Shown here in pieces: positions 24,782 through 34,952 of a stretch of 64,000 nucleotides of DNA (its first letter is position 1; each line of letters opens with the position of its first letter). This DNA comes from Taibaiella sp041660405 (GTDB lineage Bacteria; Bacteroidota; Bacteroidia; Chitinophagales; Chitinophagaceae), in NCBI GenBank assembly GCA_041660405.1, contig JBAZWL010000001.1:251035-315034 (forward strand), given 5' to 3'. The position numbers and the translations under genes are program-made. The notes beneath the pieces were generated by a model that was given only the letters and a program-made list of their open reading frames with translations, was not told the origin of the DNA and searched no databases.

Positions 24782-27700
24782 TTAACTCACCTCTACTTTA
24801 TATAAAATATCCGCAGTTTGTAAATATTCAATCAGGTCATCGTTGACCAATAATTTTCCATTACCGGTACGCAACCCTGCTCTCCTTTCTGTTTCTTCAT
24901 CCGTTACCTGGATGGTTACTTCGCAGCCACCGGGATTTTGTTGGATATTGCGTTGCAGGAAATTTACAAAATCGAGGTCCACCTTTTCAAGCGGTAACGA
25001 CAGGGATAGCCTTTTGGTGTATTTGGTTTTTACATCGCTCAATAACATTACACCCGATATTCTAAACTCCAATTGTCCGGGACGGAAGCGGCTTTCATCG
25101 TAGGTGCCTGTTATCATAAGCTTTTGCGATTCCTGCAAATAATCTCCGTAATGCACATAGTTTTCTTTCCAGAAATTCATTTCAAGATTGCCGGAATAAT
25201 CATTCAGGATCATACGACCATATTTATCTCCCTTTTTGGAAATACCATGATAAGGTGCAGAAACAAATCCTGCAATACGTACCTGCCTGCCTTTGAAATT
25301 TTCCAATTCGTTTATAGGAACGATATTGTAATGCTGCATCTCAAATTTAAATCCATCCAATGGATGTCCGCTCAAGTAAATACCAATGGTTTCTTTTTCT
25401 TTTTCCAGAAGATCATGTAAGGTCCATGGTTCACACTTAGGTAAATCTGGTGGCTTGATATCCGGCATTTCGGCATCGCCAAACAAACTATTAACCGACA
25501 GTGATGATGCGGCCTGAAACTGGCTACCAAAGCGGATTACACGTTCCAATCCCGTAATAGGATCCATGGCCGGAGTATGGAAAAACTGTGCCCTGTGATA
25601 TTCTTTATAACAATCAAACCCGCCAGCCAGTATAAGGCTTTCTAGAGATTTTTTGTTTACTGTGCGTTGGTTCACACGCGTGATCAGATCGAAGATAGAT
25701 TTGTAAGGCCCGCCATTTTCACGTTCTGTAAGAATATCTTCTATCGCAGCTTCGCCCACACCTTTAATAGCGCCCAATCCAAAACGAATTACCCCTTCAC
25801 GATTAGGTGAAAAGCCTTTGATAGACTCATTAATATCAGGACCCAGCACTTTAATACCCATACGCTGACACTCTTCCATAAAGAAGGTGATCTTCTCAAT
25901 GCTGTTGGCATTGTTCATGACCGCAGCCATAAATTCGGAAGGATAATGTGCTTTTAAATAAGCCGTTTGATAGGCCACAAAAGCGTAACAGGTAGAGTGC
26001 GATTTATTGAAAGCGTATTGTGCAAAGGCTTCCCAGTCGGTCCATATCTTTTCCAGTTTATCGGCAGGGTGTCCTTTTGCGGTAGCACCTTCAATAAACT
26101 GAACCTTCATTTTATCCAGTACAGCCTTTTGTTTTTTACCCATCGCCTTACGCAATACGTCGGCATCTCCTTTGGAGAAACCGCCGATAGATTGCGATAG
26201 CAACATCACCTGTTCCTGGTACACGGTGATACCATAAGTATCGGCCAGGTATTCTTCCATTTCAGGAAGATCGTAGGTGATCTCTTCACGCCCATGTTTA
26301 CGGGCAATAAAGTTAGGAATGTATGCAATAGGCCCCGGACGATACAAGGCATTCATGGCAATAAGATCGGCGAACTTATCGGGCTTCAGGTTTTGCAGAT
26401 GTTTCTGCATACCCGGGCTCTCAAACTGGAAAGTCGCATTGGTATCACCACGTTGATAAAGCTCATACGTCTCCGGATCATCAAGAGGCACATCATCAAT
26501 GATAATGTCGATACCATGGTTACGCTTGATCAGATGAAGTGCATCTTTCAGGATAGTAAGGGTTTTTAATCCCAAAAAATCCATCTTGATTACACCTGCA
26601 TTTTCAATTACGTTACCTTCAAACTGGGTAACTAACAGGTTGATATCCTTTACCGTACTTACCGGTATCAGTTCCGAAAGATCCTTAGGCGCAATGATGA
26701 TACCTGCTGCGTGAATACCGGTATTTCTTACTGATCCTTCCAGTTTTTCAGCGCCACGTACCACATCACCTTGGAGGTTCGATTCTTCCAGTATTTCACG
26801 AAGACGCCGCACATTCACCAGGTCTTCTTCCTGCAACCCTTCTTTTTCTTTAAGACTTTTTTCTTCTTTTGTTGAAACATCAATAGGCGCCCGCAGCATA
26901 CGTTTAAGGGAAATGCCTGGCTTATCTGGTACCAGTTTTGCAAGTGCATTGGCATCGGGCAAAGGAAGATCCAATACACGCGCCACATCTTTGATACTGG
27001 ATTTTGCAGCCATGGTACCATAGGTAACAATGTGTGCGACCTGGTTCTTACCATATTTATCTACCACATAGTCAATTACTTTCTGGCGGCCGATATCATC
27101 AAAATCCGTATCGATATCCGGCATGGACTTACGATCTGGGTTCAGGAAACGCTCAAACAGCAAGTTGTACTTAATAGGATCGATATTGGTAATGCCAATA
27201 CAATATGCCACAGCACTACCCGCAGCCGAGCCACGACCCGGCCCTATAAATACACCAAGATCACGGCCGGCCCTGATAAAGTCGGATACAATAAGGAAGT
27301 AACCGGCAAACCCCATAGTGCGTATGGTAAACAACTCAAAGTTGATACGCTCTTCTATTTCAGCTGTTATCTCTTTATACCGGTCTCTTGCTCCGGTCCA
27401 GGTGAGGTGTTCCAGGAATGCATCCTGGTCATCGTTGAATTCAGGGGGTACTTTAAAGTGTGGTAACAAAATATCACGCTCTAATTTGAGCGGTTTTATC
27501 TTGTCCACAATCAACTGTGTATTATCAATAGCTTGCGGTACATCATGAAACAGACGGGCCATTTCATCCGTTTTCTTAAAATAAAACTGATCGTTATAAA
27601 AAGCGAAACGGGAGTTTTTAGGACGTTGTTCATCATCGTCTGAAAACTCTTTATTGGTAGGCGTACTTTGTTTTTCTCCGGTATTGATGCACAATAAAAT

Positions 27701-28408
27701 ATCATGCGCGTTGGCATCTTCCTGCTCTACATAATGTGAGTCGTTGGATGCTATAATGGGCACATTATATTTTTTTGCAAACTTTAATAGTACTTCATTT
27801 ACTTTAATCTGTTCCGGTATTTCATGGCGCTGTAATTCTACATAATAATCATCGCCAAAAAGATCGAGCCACCACTTAAATTCCTTTTCCGCCTCTTCTT
27901 CCGACTTTTTTAAAATGGCCTGTGGCACCGAAGCACCAATACAACAGGTAGTAGCGATCAGGCCTTCGTGATATTGCAATATCAGCTCCTTATCAATACG
28001 TGGATATTTACCGTACAAACCTTCCATGAAGCCCAATGAGCATAGCTTTACAAGGTTTTGATATCCTTTTTCATCTTTAGCCAGGAACAGCTGGTGGTAT
28101 CTTTTATCTTTACCTTCTTCGCGGGTAAATTGCCGTTTGTGCCTGTTTTCTACCAGGTACACTTCGCAGCCTACTACTGGCTTTACTACGGGTTCTTTTA
28201 TCTCTTTACCTTCAGCTGTGGTGCCTACCACTTTGGTATTCTTCCAGGCCTGGGCTACAAATTCAAAGGCACCAAACATATTGCCATGATCGGTAATGGC
28301 TACAGCGGGCATATTATCTTTTTCAGCCTTTTTAAACAGGCGGCTGATGGAAGATGCTCCATCCAATAAAGAAAACTGGGTATGATTATGTAAGTGGGAA
28401 AACTGCAT
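24782..28408 (-). CDS. dnaE: DNA polymerase III subunit alpha
   Basis: A 1208-residue replicative polymerase of the DnaE1 type. The N-terminal PHP domain starts with 'FSHLHNHTQFSLLDGASS'. The palm domain has 'GPGRGSAAGSAVAYCIGI' and the catalytic aspartates in 'PDIDTDFDD' (about 432-440), with the third in the 'IKMDFLGLKTL' region. Then follow 'DVLRKAMGKKQ', a helix-hairpin-helix ('FGLGAIKGVGEAAIEDIL') and an OB-fold ('VRIAGFVSAPYHGISKKGDKYGRM'). It synthesises the chromosome with the beta clamp. The minus-strand orientation is relevant to the fork direction in this region. Confidence 0.97.
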   Translation of the reverse strand: MQFSHLHNHTQFSLLDGASSISRLFKKAEKDNMPAVAITDHGNMFGAFEFVAQAWKNTKVVGTTAEGKEIKEPVVKPVVGCEVYLVENRHKRQFTREEGKDKRYHQLFLAKDEKGYQNLVKLCSLGFMEGLYGKYPRIDKELILQYHEGLIATTCCIGASVPQAILKKSEEEAEKEFKWWLDLFGDDYYVELQRHEIPEQIKVNEVLLKFAKKYNVPIIASNDSHYVEQEDANAHDILLCINTGEKQSTPTNKEFSDDDEQRPKNSRFAFYNDQFYFKKTDEMARLFHDVPQAIDNTQLIVDKIKPLKLERDILLPHFKVPPEFNDDQDAFLEHLTWTGARDRYKEITAEIEERINFELFTIRTMGFAGYFLIVSDFIRAGRDLGVFIGPGRGSAAGSAVAYCIGITNIDPIKYNLLFERFLNPDRKSMPDIDTDFDDIGRQKVIDYVVDKYGKNQVAHIVTYGTMAAKSSIKDVARVLDLPLPDANALAKLVPDKPGISLKRMLRAPIDVSTKEEKSLKEKEGLQEEDLVNVRRLREILEESNLQGDVVRGAEKLEGSVRNTGIHAAGIIIAPKDLSELIPVSTVKDINLLVTQFEGNVIENAGVIKMDFLGLKTLTILKDALHLIKRNHGIDIIIDDVPLDDPETYELYQRGDTNATFQFESPGMQKHLQNLKPDKFADLIAMNALYRPGPIAYIPNFIARKHGREEITYDLPEMEEYLADTYGITVYQEQVMLLSQSIGGFSKGDADVLRKAMGKKQKAVLDKMKVQFIEGATAKGHPADKLEKIWTDWEAFAQYAFNKSHSTCYAFVAYQTAYLKAHYPSEFMAAVMNNANSIEKITFFMEECQRMGIKVLGPDINESIKGFSPNREGVIRFGLGAIKGVGEAAIEDILTERENGGPYKSIFDLITRVNQRTVNKKSLESLILAGGFDCYKEYHRAQFFHTPAMDPITGLERVIRFGSQFQAASSLSVNSLFGDAEMPDIKPPDLPKCEPWTLHDLLEKEKETIGIYLSGHPLDGFKFEMQHYNIVPINELENFKGRQVRIAGFVSAPYHGISKKGDKYGRMILNDYSGNLEMNFWKENYVHYGDYLQESQKLMITGTYDESRFRPGQLEFRISGVMLLSDVKTKYTKRLSLSLPLEKVDLDFVNFLQRNIQQNPGGCEVTIQVTDEETERRAGLRTGNGKLLVNDDLIEYLQTADILYKVEVS

Positions 28409-28752
28409 TTTTATGTCTGATGTGATGATGTCTGATTTTTTGATGTTTCATTTTGTGTTTAGCCAATTTGTGTTGAGAAAAGGGGTTAAATCAGAAATCA
28501 AAACGTCAGGAATCCTACATTTTTTGAACTTACAAAGTAACGAAAAAAGGCGGGGTTAAGGAGAGCCGATTTTTCCACAAAGCAGGAGACTATCTGCTAT
28601 TTATAAAGTAGTACCAGGCTGAAGGAAGAATGATTGTAATTAATAAAATACATAAACCCATTACCCAAAAGTGCCTTAAATAGCCATCATTGTCCATTTT
28701 ATGGAGTACTAAAGTGCCGGAACTTCGTATAGCATACTTTAAATCCTTTTTT
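28409..28752. other. Noncoding divergent region upstream of dnaE
   Basis: About 340 bases between the divergent starts of dnaE and a secreted-protein gene. A minus-strand TACTTTG (28532-28538 region) could be a -7 element for dnaE, with one base less than the TAnnTTTG consensus. No other structure was seen. Confidence 0.4.
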
Positions 28753-30003
28753 ATGAAACAAGTAATTATTATCATACTGCTTTTTGCTGGTTTACAGGGC
28801 TTCGGGCAACAACAACCCTATTGGCATAATGTTCTTTCCGGAACTACAAAAAAGCTATTGAGTATTTCCTTTGGAGATGCGGCTACAGGATATATTGGGG
28901 GCGAAGACAGCCTTTTATTGAAAACAACTGATGGCGGGGAAACGTGGCACCCCATTTCCCTTACTGGCGTGCTTCTTCCATTAGGGGCCGATGATATTGA
29001 GGACGTAGAATTTCTTTCTGCTTCGGTAGGGTATATTACAGCGACCAACCACACTTTCCCTTACCTTAGGGGAGATGTGTATAAAACCAGCAACGGCGGT
29101 ACTTCCTGGACATTTGTAGATGCCGGAAATACTGCTGCTTACCGCACTCATTTCCTTGCTGAAGGCGAAGGGTATGTGATTGGTTCTGCTTTTTTTGCAG
29201 GGAATGTAGTGAGTAAGATAAGTGCAGGCGCTCCTGCCGATTATCATACCTTTTCCTTCAACCCTTCGGCATTCAATTTATCTATTGATTTCCTGAATAC
29301 GCAGACCGGAATTGTAGGTGGCGAAATGGGACAGGTATATCGCACCTTTAATGAAGGCTCTACCTGGGATACCATTCAGGCAAGCCCATTCGATACTGCT
29401 ATTTATGCCATCAAGTTTCTGAATGACAGCACCATACTTGCAGCGACTGTAGGCGTACTGCTTATAAGCCATGATACCGGCAGCACCTGGGATACGGACT
29501 TCGGCTCGCTCACATTTGATTATCCGGTGATGAAAGCAATAACTTTTTCGTTGAAAGATTCTTTTATTGCTGTTGGAAATGGTGAAACGGTTCCTGAAGA
29601 AGGCCTTATTTACTGGCATGATCATACGGCTAATAAATTTCAACATGTAGATCATCCTTTATATAGTGTAGCCATGAGCAATGATACCATAGCCTATGCT
29701 GTGGGCGATAGCGGATTAATTGTTACCAACAAACCTGCACCGGTTAATGGTATTGATGCACCAGCTTCTATTGTAGAAAAATTAAAGCTATATCCAAATC
29801 CAACTACAGGAATGTGCACAACAGTACTACCCATACCTCATACCATAAAAGTGTATGATATTTCCGGAAAATTAATTTTGAACAATGATAAACCGGCCTT
29901 AAAACAATCGCTGAATTTGTCTGCTTATGCTTCAGGAACTTATTATCTCGATATAGAAACAGAACTTGGAAAGATAAGCAGGAAACTGGTTTTGCTGCAA
30001 TAG
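28753..30003 (+). CDS. Secreted YCF48/BNR-like beta-propeller protein with T9SS type A domain
   Basis: With the ATG at 28753 the protein has 416 residues and a signal peptide (MKQVIIIILLFAGLQGFGQQ). Repeats of the kind 'TTDGGETWHPI', 'TSNGGTSWTF', 'TFNEGSTWDTI' and 'SHDTGSTWDTDFG' are BNR/YCF48-type blades, so the body is probably a sortilin-like propeller. The end ('LKLYPNPTTGMCTTVL ... SAYASGTYYLDIETELGKISRKLVLLQ') is a T9SS type A sorting domain. It is exported to the surface or medium; propellers of this type often bind proteins or glycans. Confidence 0.88.
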   Translation: MKQVIIIILLFAGLQGFGQQQPYWHNVLSGTTKKLLSISFGDAATGYIGGEDSLLLKTTDGGETWHPISLTGVLLPLGADDIEDVEFLSASVGYITATNHTFPYLRGDVYKTSNGGTSWTFVDAGNTAAYRTHFLAEGEGYVIGSAFFAGNVVSKISAGAPADYHTFSFNPSAFNLSIDFLNTQTGIVGGEMGQVYRTFNEGSTWDTIQASPFDTAIYAIKFLNDSTILAATVGVLLISHDTGSTWDTDFGSLTFDYPVMKAITFSLKDSFIAVGNGETVPEEGLIYWHDHTANKFQHVDHPLYSVAMSNDTIAYAVGDSGLIVTNKPAPVNGIDAPASIVEKLKLYPNPTTGMCTTVLPIPHTIKVYDISGKLILNNDKPALKQSLNLSAYASGTYYLDIETELGKISRKLVLLQ

Positions 30004-30042
30004 ACAGGATTAATGGTGAGTGCTTTATTGAGGGGGGTGTTG

Positions 30043-31263
30043 TTATCTTACAAGAACAATATCCCCTTTTTTTGTTAGTTCCGTGCCGCGGCAATCGCTA
30101 TACCTGGAGTAATAAAAATAAGTGCCGGCATCGCAGGGCTTATCTTTAAAACGACCATCCCACCTGGCTTGCAGGCCTTTACCATAAAACAATCTTTCTC
30201 CAAAACGGTTGTATACACTGAACTCCAATGAAGACATATCTATTGCATTCATGGGTTGAAAATAATCGTTTCTGCCATCTTCGTTAGGACTGAAAGCATT
30301 GGGCATAAAGAGTTGTGGGCATGCAGAGCCACAATATTTTGTATTAATAGTTACAGCGGCTTCCTGTTTACACCCTTCTTTTGTAGTAATATCGACGGTT
30401 AATGTTCCGGATTTACCGGTTTGTATGATTTGTGTGGTGGCGCCTATACTCCAGATATATGTGGCAGCGTCATCAGGATAGGCAGAAAGACTTATGATAC
30501 TATCGCGGCAAATCAAAGTATCACCAGGAAGTATATATGCCAAAGGAATTTCCTTTACCAGTATATCATCAAACAAAAAATAGCTCATACCGTAGTGAAA
30601 TTGCTCTTCGCCAAAAGCTCCCGGCAACATCGTGGAATCGGTTTCTTCATCAATGCGAAAATTACCAATGATAATCTTAGTTTCCCCACCCTCTGCTATA
30701 AAACAGCCAGACACTTTAGTCCACGTATTCCTATCCGTTATCACCCCCAATTTGTTTTCCACTTCAGGAACTTCTTCAATCAATAACAAGTCTGATACAG
30801 TAGCAAAGTTGTAATGCTTGTCTGTAAAGGCAATGCCCAGTTTATCAATACCGAAATTGATGACCGGAGCTTTCAACATAGGCTTCACATACATTTCTGC
30901 ATAGTACATGGTATTCGCTTTTAGTGGCTCGCTGAGTTCACCCTGTATATACTCTCTGTTGTACGCCGGCATGGAAGAGAAATACCCCAGAACATAGGCG
31001 CCAATTATTCCCTTGCCGCCATGAGGCAAAGTGCCGCAATAGTCGAGCATACCGGCATCGCCCATAAATTGTGTGCTAAAATAATCTGGTGTGTTATAGT
31101 AGCTTGCCCAGTCATGCACAAAGTCTTCGAGCAAAAGGCCTGAACCTGTTGGAGGATAAATATATTCCTCAAACCCTCCATTGTGCACAAGATTTTGTGC
31201 ATTGCAAAGGTTCATTCCGAAGAAGAGAATAGAGGTTAGAGTAAGGGTTAATACACGCATCAC
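30043..31263 (-). CDS. Secreted protein with gliding-motility (CHU_C, T9SS type B) domain
   Basis: A 406-residue protein with a signal peptide (to about residue 22, 'LCNAQ'). The N-terminal half is a beta-rich carbohydrate-binding-like module ('LVHNGGFEEYIYPP ... AEMYVKPML'), then an Ig/PKD-like part ('DTLICRDSIISLSAYPDDAATYIWSIG'). The C-terminal 90 residues ('CPQLFMPNAFSPNEDGRNDYFQP ... DAGTYFYYSRYSDCRG ... KGDIVLV') are the CHU_C domain, a type B signal for T9SS. Such cargo is delivered to the surface, often with the help of PorP/SprF proteins, one of which is encoded at 41.2 kb. Confidence 0.92.
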   Translation of the reverse strand: MMRVLTLTLTSILFFGMNLCNAQNLVHNGGFEEYIYPPTGSGLLLEDFVHDWASYYNTPDYFSTQFMGDAGMLDYCGTLPHGGKGIIGAYVLGYFSSMPAYNREYIQGELSEPLKANTMYYAEMYVKPMLKAPVINFGIDKLGIAFTDKHYNFATVSDLLLIEEVPEVENKLGVITDRNTWTKVSGCFIAEGGETKIIIGNFRIDEETDSTMLPGAFGEEQFHYGMSYFLFDDILVKEIPLAYILPGDTLICRDSIISLSAYPDDAATYIWSIGATTQIIQTGKSGTLTVDITTKEGCKQEAAVTINTKYCGSACPQLFMPNAFSPNEDGRNDYFQPMNAIDMSSLEFSVYNRFGERLFYGKGLQARWDGRFKDKPCDAGTYFYYSRYSDCRGTELTKKGDIVLVR

Positions 31264-31365
31264 AATGAGGAGTAATTATAATCATTCAGACAGTCATTTA
31301 ACAATGAGTCGTTGGATAACATTCATAAGGATAAAGTACTTCGTATGGTGAGCCCATAATAGAAA

Positions 31366-31395
31366 GAGCCCCTTTGCATAGACGCAAAAGGGCTC
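31366..31395 (-). terminator. Putative terminator after rho
   Basis: 12-bp stem with one mismatch (31366-31377 with 31384-31395); the T-run on the minus strand is weak. Confidence 0.6.
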
Positions 31396-31420
31396 ATGTA
31401 TCTTAGTCTGGAAACGTATC

Positions 31421-33169
31421 TTATTTATTCATAGTAGCCAGGAACTCTTCGTTACTTTTTGTCCCTCTCATCTGATTCATCAGGAAGTTCATGGCTTCAT
31501 CGGTATTCATACCACCAATATGGTTGCGGAGCACCCACATTTTACCCAGGGTTTCTTTATCCAGCAACAGATCATCACGACGGGTAGAAGAAGATGTAAT
31601 GTCGATAGCAGGGAAAATACGTTTATTAGCCAGCTTACGATCGAGCTGTAATTCCATATTACCGGTACCTTTAAATTCTTCAAAGATCACCTCATCCATA
31701 CGGGAACCCGTATCAATAAGGGCTGTAGCTAATATAGTAAGGGAACCGCCGTTTTCAATTTTACGGGCAGCACCAAAAAATTGTTTCGGTTTCTGCATTG
31801 CATTTGCCTCCACACCACCGCTTAATACTTTACCACTGGAAGGTGCAACGGTATTGTGTGCGCGGGCAAGACGGGTAATAGAATCCAGGAGGATAACCAC
31901 ATCGTGACCCACTTCTACCAGGCGTTTTGCTTTCTGTAAAGCTATCTGGGAAACTTTTACGTGTTTATCGGCAGGTTCATCAAATGTGGATGCAATTACT
32001 TCTGCATTTACACTGCGTTGCATATCGGTAACCTCTTCCGGACGCTCATCAATCAACACGATCATCAGATAGCATTCCGGATGATTAGCCGCGATAGCAT
32101 TCGCCACTTCTTTCAGCAACATGGTTTTACCTGTTTTGGGTTGGGCCACGATCAATCCGCGCTGGCCTTTACCTATAGGGGTAAACAGATCAATAATACG
32201 GGTGCTGTAGTTGTTGGATGTAGAGGTAAGGTTTAATTTTTCGCTTGGAAAAAGCGGTGTAAGATAATCAAATGGTACACGGTCTCTGATCTCTTCAGGC
32301 AGGCGGCCATTGATATGTTCTACTTTTAATAGGGCGAAATATTTCTCCCCTTCTTTCGGCGGACGAACATTACCGGTAACAGTATCGCCGGTTTTGAGGC
32401 CAAATAATTTTATCTGGGAAGGAGAAACGTAAATATCATCGGGAGAACTGAGGTAGTTATAATCGCTGCTGCGTAAAAAGCCATATCCGTCAGGCATCAT
32501 TTCCAACACACCTTCGCCCGGAATGATACCGTCAAATTCTATATTGAAATGAGATTCATTTTGTGGTCTTTGCTGGGGTCGGTTGCCATCTCTCGGCGGG
32601 CGATTTTGTTGGTATGGCTCTCTTGGCGTTTCTGAAGTTTGTTCTTTCTTTTCTTCAGTATCAGCAATTATTTCAGGTTGCTGTTGCTGAGGGACGTTTT
32701 CTGCAGGCAATTCCTCTTTAACTTCAGGAGTTTCATTGCTTTCCGGTTGCGGCTCATCAAAATAAGTTGCATCGGGTTTTATTTCCTGCACTTTATCTTC
32801 CCTGGTGGTATTAAAATCCGGAGTTCTTTCAGGTCTGTGCGCTACAGGTTTGCGCTCTCTTCTTGCTTTTGCCGGTTTTTCTTCACTTGCAGTTTCTGAA
32901 GCCGCTATTTCTACGGGCTCTTCTTTCACTGTTTCTGGTTCTGCAATTTCTTCTTTTTTATCTTCCTGCTCTTTGGGTTTGCGCCCTCTTTTTTTCTTTG
33001 GCTCTTCGGCTAAAGCACCTTCTGATGCTTTTAGAGCCTGTTTATCTAATATACGATATACCAGATCTTGTTTTCCGAGTTTCTTAGCATCGTTTATACT
33101 AAGCCCTTCAGCAATGTCCAGTAATTCAGGAACGAGCATGTCGTTCAGTTGCAAAATGTCGTAAGCCAT
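31421..33169 (-). CDS. rho: Transcription termination factor Rho
   Basis: A 582-residue Rho, about 160 longer than E. coli Rho (419). The N-terminal SAP-like helix bundle (residues 1-50) is followed by a low-complexity Lys/Glu/Pro/Gln-rich insertion (about 55-205), then the RNA-binding cold-shock-like domain ('GVLEMMPDGYGFLRSSDYNYL'). The ATPase has Walker A 'AQPKTGKT', Walker B 'VVILLDSITRLARAHN' and the Q/R loops with 'LSGGVEANAMQKPKQFFGAARKIENGGSLTILATAL'. It is an ATP-driven RNA translocase that ends transcription. The insertion is typical of Bacteroidota Rho and may promote phase separation, as shown for B. thetaiotaomicron Rho; here that is inference. Confidence 0.97.
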   Translation of the reverse strand: MAYDILQLNDMLVPELLDIAEGLSINDAKKLGKQDLVYRILDKQALKASEGALAEEPKKKRGRKPKEQEDKKEEIAEPETVKEEPVEIAASETASEEKPAKARRERKPVAHRPERTPDFNTTREDKVQEIKPDATYFDEPQPESNETPEVKEELPAENVPQQQQPEIIADTEEKKEQTSETPREPYQQNRPPRDGNRPQQRPQNESHFNIEFDGIIPGEGVLEMMPDGYGFLRSSDYNYLSSPDDIYVSPSQIKLFGLKTGDTVTGNVRPPKEGEKYFALLKVEHINGRLPEEIRDRVPFDYLTPLFPSEKLNLTSTSNNYSTRIIDLFTPIGKGQRGLIVAQPKTGKTMLLKEVANAIAANHPECYLMIVLIDERPEEVTDMQRSVNAEVIASTFDEPADKHVKVSQIALQKAKRLVEVGHDVVILLDSITRLARAHNTVAPSSGKVLSGGVEANAMQKPKQFFGAARKIENGGSLTILATALIDTGSRMDEVIFEEFKGTGNMELQLDRKLANKRIFPAIDITSSSTRRDDLLLDKETLGKMWVLRNHIGGMNTDEAMNFLMNQMRGTKSNEEFLATMNK

Positions 33170-33503
33170 TCAATTGTGGGATTTACTAATCTTAATGTGG
33201 GATGGAATCAAATGATTCTATTAATATGAGGTTATAAATAAAAATTTAACGGGAACTTGAAGCTTAGCATATTCTTTGAGGGGAAACAGTAAGCGGATTT
33301 TTTTTGAACATCAGCCAAAAGGATGGAATCAATGGCAGTAATGTCCTGCAATTTTACGATTTGTTTTCCAAATAAGGAAAAATTTCTTTTGTTAACATCA
33401 TTATGTAGCCCTTTAACTATACTGCTATTCAACAATTTTACTACGCAATACAATTACATTACCCCTTTTGTTCAGTACTTTTGCCAGCTATATTTTTTGA
33501 AAA
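33170..33503. other. Noncoding divergent region between rho and the DsbA-like gene
   Basis: No supported gene. A plus-strand TACTTTTG at 33476-33483 is a likely -7 element for the DsbA-like gene (start 33504), without a clear -33 partner. A 73-residue minus-strand frame here lacks any protein signature. Confidence 0.5.
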
Positions 33504-34145
33504 ATGATGCTGATTTATTGTTACGATGCCTGGTGTGGATGGTGTTACGGATTTAGTCCGGTAATTAAAAAAATTGAAACTGAGTTCAAAGGCCGGCTTG
33601 CCGTCGAGGTATTAAGCGGAGGTATGATGCTTCCTGATCAACCCAAACCAATTGGCCTTACTGCTCCTTATATACGTGACGCCTATAAAACGGTGGAAGA
33701 ATATACCGGAATTACCTTTGGTGAAGATTACCTCTGGCATATTTTTAATCCGGAAAAAAGCGACTGGTTTCCTGATTCAGAGAAAGCTGCTATAGCCTTG
33801 AGTATTATTAAAGAATACCAACCTGAGCAAGCGGTCTCCTACGCAGCAGATCTCCAATATTCATTACACTATGAAGGCAGGGATCTTACTGACGATGAAG
33901 CTTACAGGCACCTATTGCCCAAATATGAAATAGATGCGGAAACCTTTTACCGTGATCTGCGAAGCGAAAAATTTAAAGAAAAAGCTCATTATGATTTTGC
34001 TTTAGTAAAACAACTGCAGGTAAGCAGCTTTCCTCAATTACTGTTACAAACTTCATCCAATAAATTTTACCTGGTCGCCAAAGGGTTTACCGATTATGAA
34101 ACTGTAAAATCCAGGCTGGAAAAGATATTGGAAGAAGTGAGCTAA
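33504..34145 (+). CDS. DsbA family (FrnE-like) thiol oxidoreductase
   Basis: A 213-residue cytosolic DsbA-fold protein. The active site CGWC lies near residues 11-14 within 'YDAWCGWCYGFSPV'; the helical insert and the C-terminal 'VSSFPQLLL' (cis-Pro) agree with the FrnE / HCCA isomerase branch. No signal peptide is present. It may be a cytosolic disulfide isomerase or a glutathione-linked enzyme; the presence of two active-site Cys favours thiol chemistry. The SGNH hydrolase gene starts 51 bp downstream. Confidence 0.87.
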   Translation: MMLIYCYDAWCGWCYGFSPVIKKIETEFKGRLAVEVLSGGMMLPDQPKPIGLTAPYIRDAYKTVEEYTGITFGEDYLWHIFNPEKSDWFPDSEKAAIALSIIKEYQPEQAVSYAADLQYSLHYEGRDLTDDEAYRHLLPKYEIDAETFYRDLRSEKFKEKAHYDFALVKQLQVSSFPQLLLQTSSNKFYLVAKGFTDYETVKSRLEKILEEVS

Positions 34146-34196
34146 TACTTTGCTTCTTGAATATGCTCTTATCTAAGGATTTATAAATAACCTTGT

Positions 34197-34880
34197 ATGC
34201 CTCGAAACCTTTCTCTTAAAGCAGTTTACTTATTGATGATACTCACATCATCCTCATTATATTTTTCCTGCGGGAAACATCAAAAAGGTAAAGGGGAGAT
34301 TAAATCTGTATTGATTTTGGGTAATAGCATTGTAGAACATGGAGCTGCGCCGCAAATAGGATGGCATGGCAATTGGGGAATGGCCGCAACAACACGTGAT
34401 AGTGATTTTGTGCACTTATTGATCAAAGAAATTAAAGCAAAAGACTCTAATGTAACTTTTGCTTTTGCTAACATAGGAGGCTTTGAATTTATGCCGGATT
34501 TCGATTTCCATCGGCTGGATTCCTTTTCCAGACCAGATATGCTCATTCTTAGATTCTCTGAAAATGTTAATGGTACCACGCTTACTAATGATGAGCTTAG
34601 AAAAAATTACGATAAACTTATTCATTACATCGATCCGGAAGATAAAGCAGTGAAGGTGATCGTTACCGGTATATGGCACAAACCGGAAACACATGCTATG
34701 CAGAAAAAATACGCTGCAGAACATGGTTACATATTTGTTAGAAATGATGATTTGCTTGCCGATTCTACCAATACTGCAAAAGGTTTATTTGCCAATAAAG
34801 ATGTAGCTGCCCATCCATCAGATAAGGGTATGCGTAACATAAAAGAACGGATATGGGAACAGATAAAAGAATATTTCTAA
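34197..34880 (+). CDS. SGNH/GDSL-type hydrolase, lipoprotein
   Basis: A 227-residue protein with lipobox FSCG (Cys25, after 'SSSLYFSC'). Block I is 'VLILGNSIVEHG', where GNS replaces the usual GDS; the Ser is kept. 'FANIGGFEF' may provide block II Gly. 'MLILRFSENVN' is the block III region. 'DVAAHPSDKGM' carries the catalytic His (the Asp of the usual DxxH is two residues away). It should be an esterase acting on acylated glycans, anchored at the membrane. The altered GNS motif slightly lowers certainty of activity. Confidence 0.8.
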   Translation: MPRNLSLKAVYLLMILTSSSLYFSCGKHQKGKGEIKSVLILGNSIVEHGAAPQIGWHGNWGMAATTRDSDFVHLLIKEIKAKDSNVTFAFANIGGFEFMPDFDFHRLDSFSRPDMLILRFSENVNGTTLTNDELRKNYDKLIHYIDPEDKAVKVIVTGIWHKPETHAMQKKYAAEHGYIFVRNDDLLADSTNTAKGLFANKDVAAHPSDKGMRNIKERIWEQIKEYF

Positions 34881-34889
34881 ACTAGGCTG

Positions 34890-34940
34890 CTTAAAAGCAA
34901 ACAAGCAACATCGAATAGAAGTTGCTTGTTTGCTTTTAAG
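34890..34940. terminator. Bidirectional terminator with 20-bp stem
   Basis: Perfect 20-bp arms (34890-34909 with 34921-34940), loop of 11 nt, between convergent genes. The stem is longer than needed for termination and resembles the palindromes elsewhere in the window. Confidence 0.8.
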
Positions 34941-34952
34941 GTATTATCGTTG

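Noticed and set aside
33232..33453. 73-codon minus-strand frame between rho and the DsbA-like gene
   Set aside because: AT-rich, no recognisable domain, membrane segment or signal, and no start or stop context.
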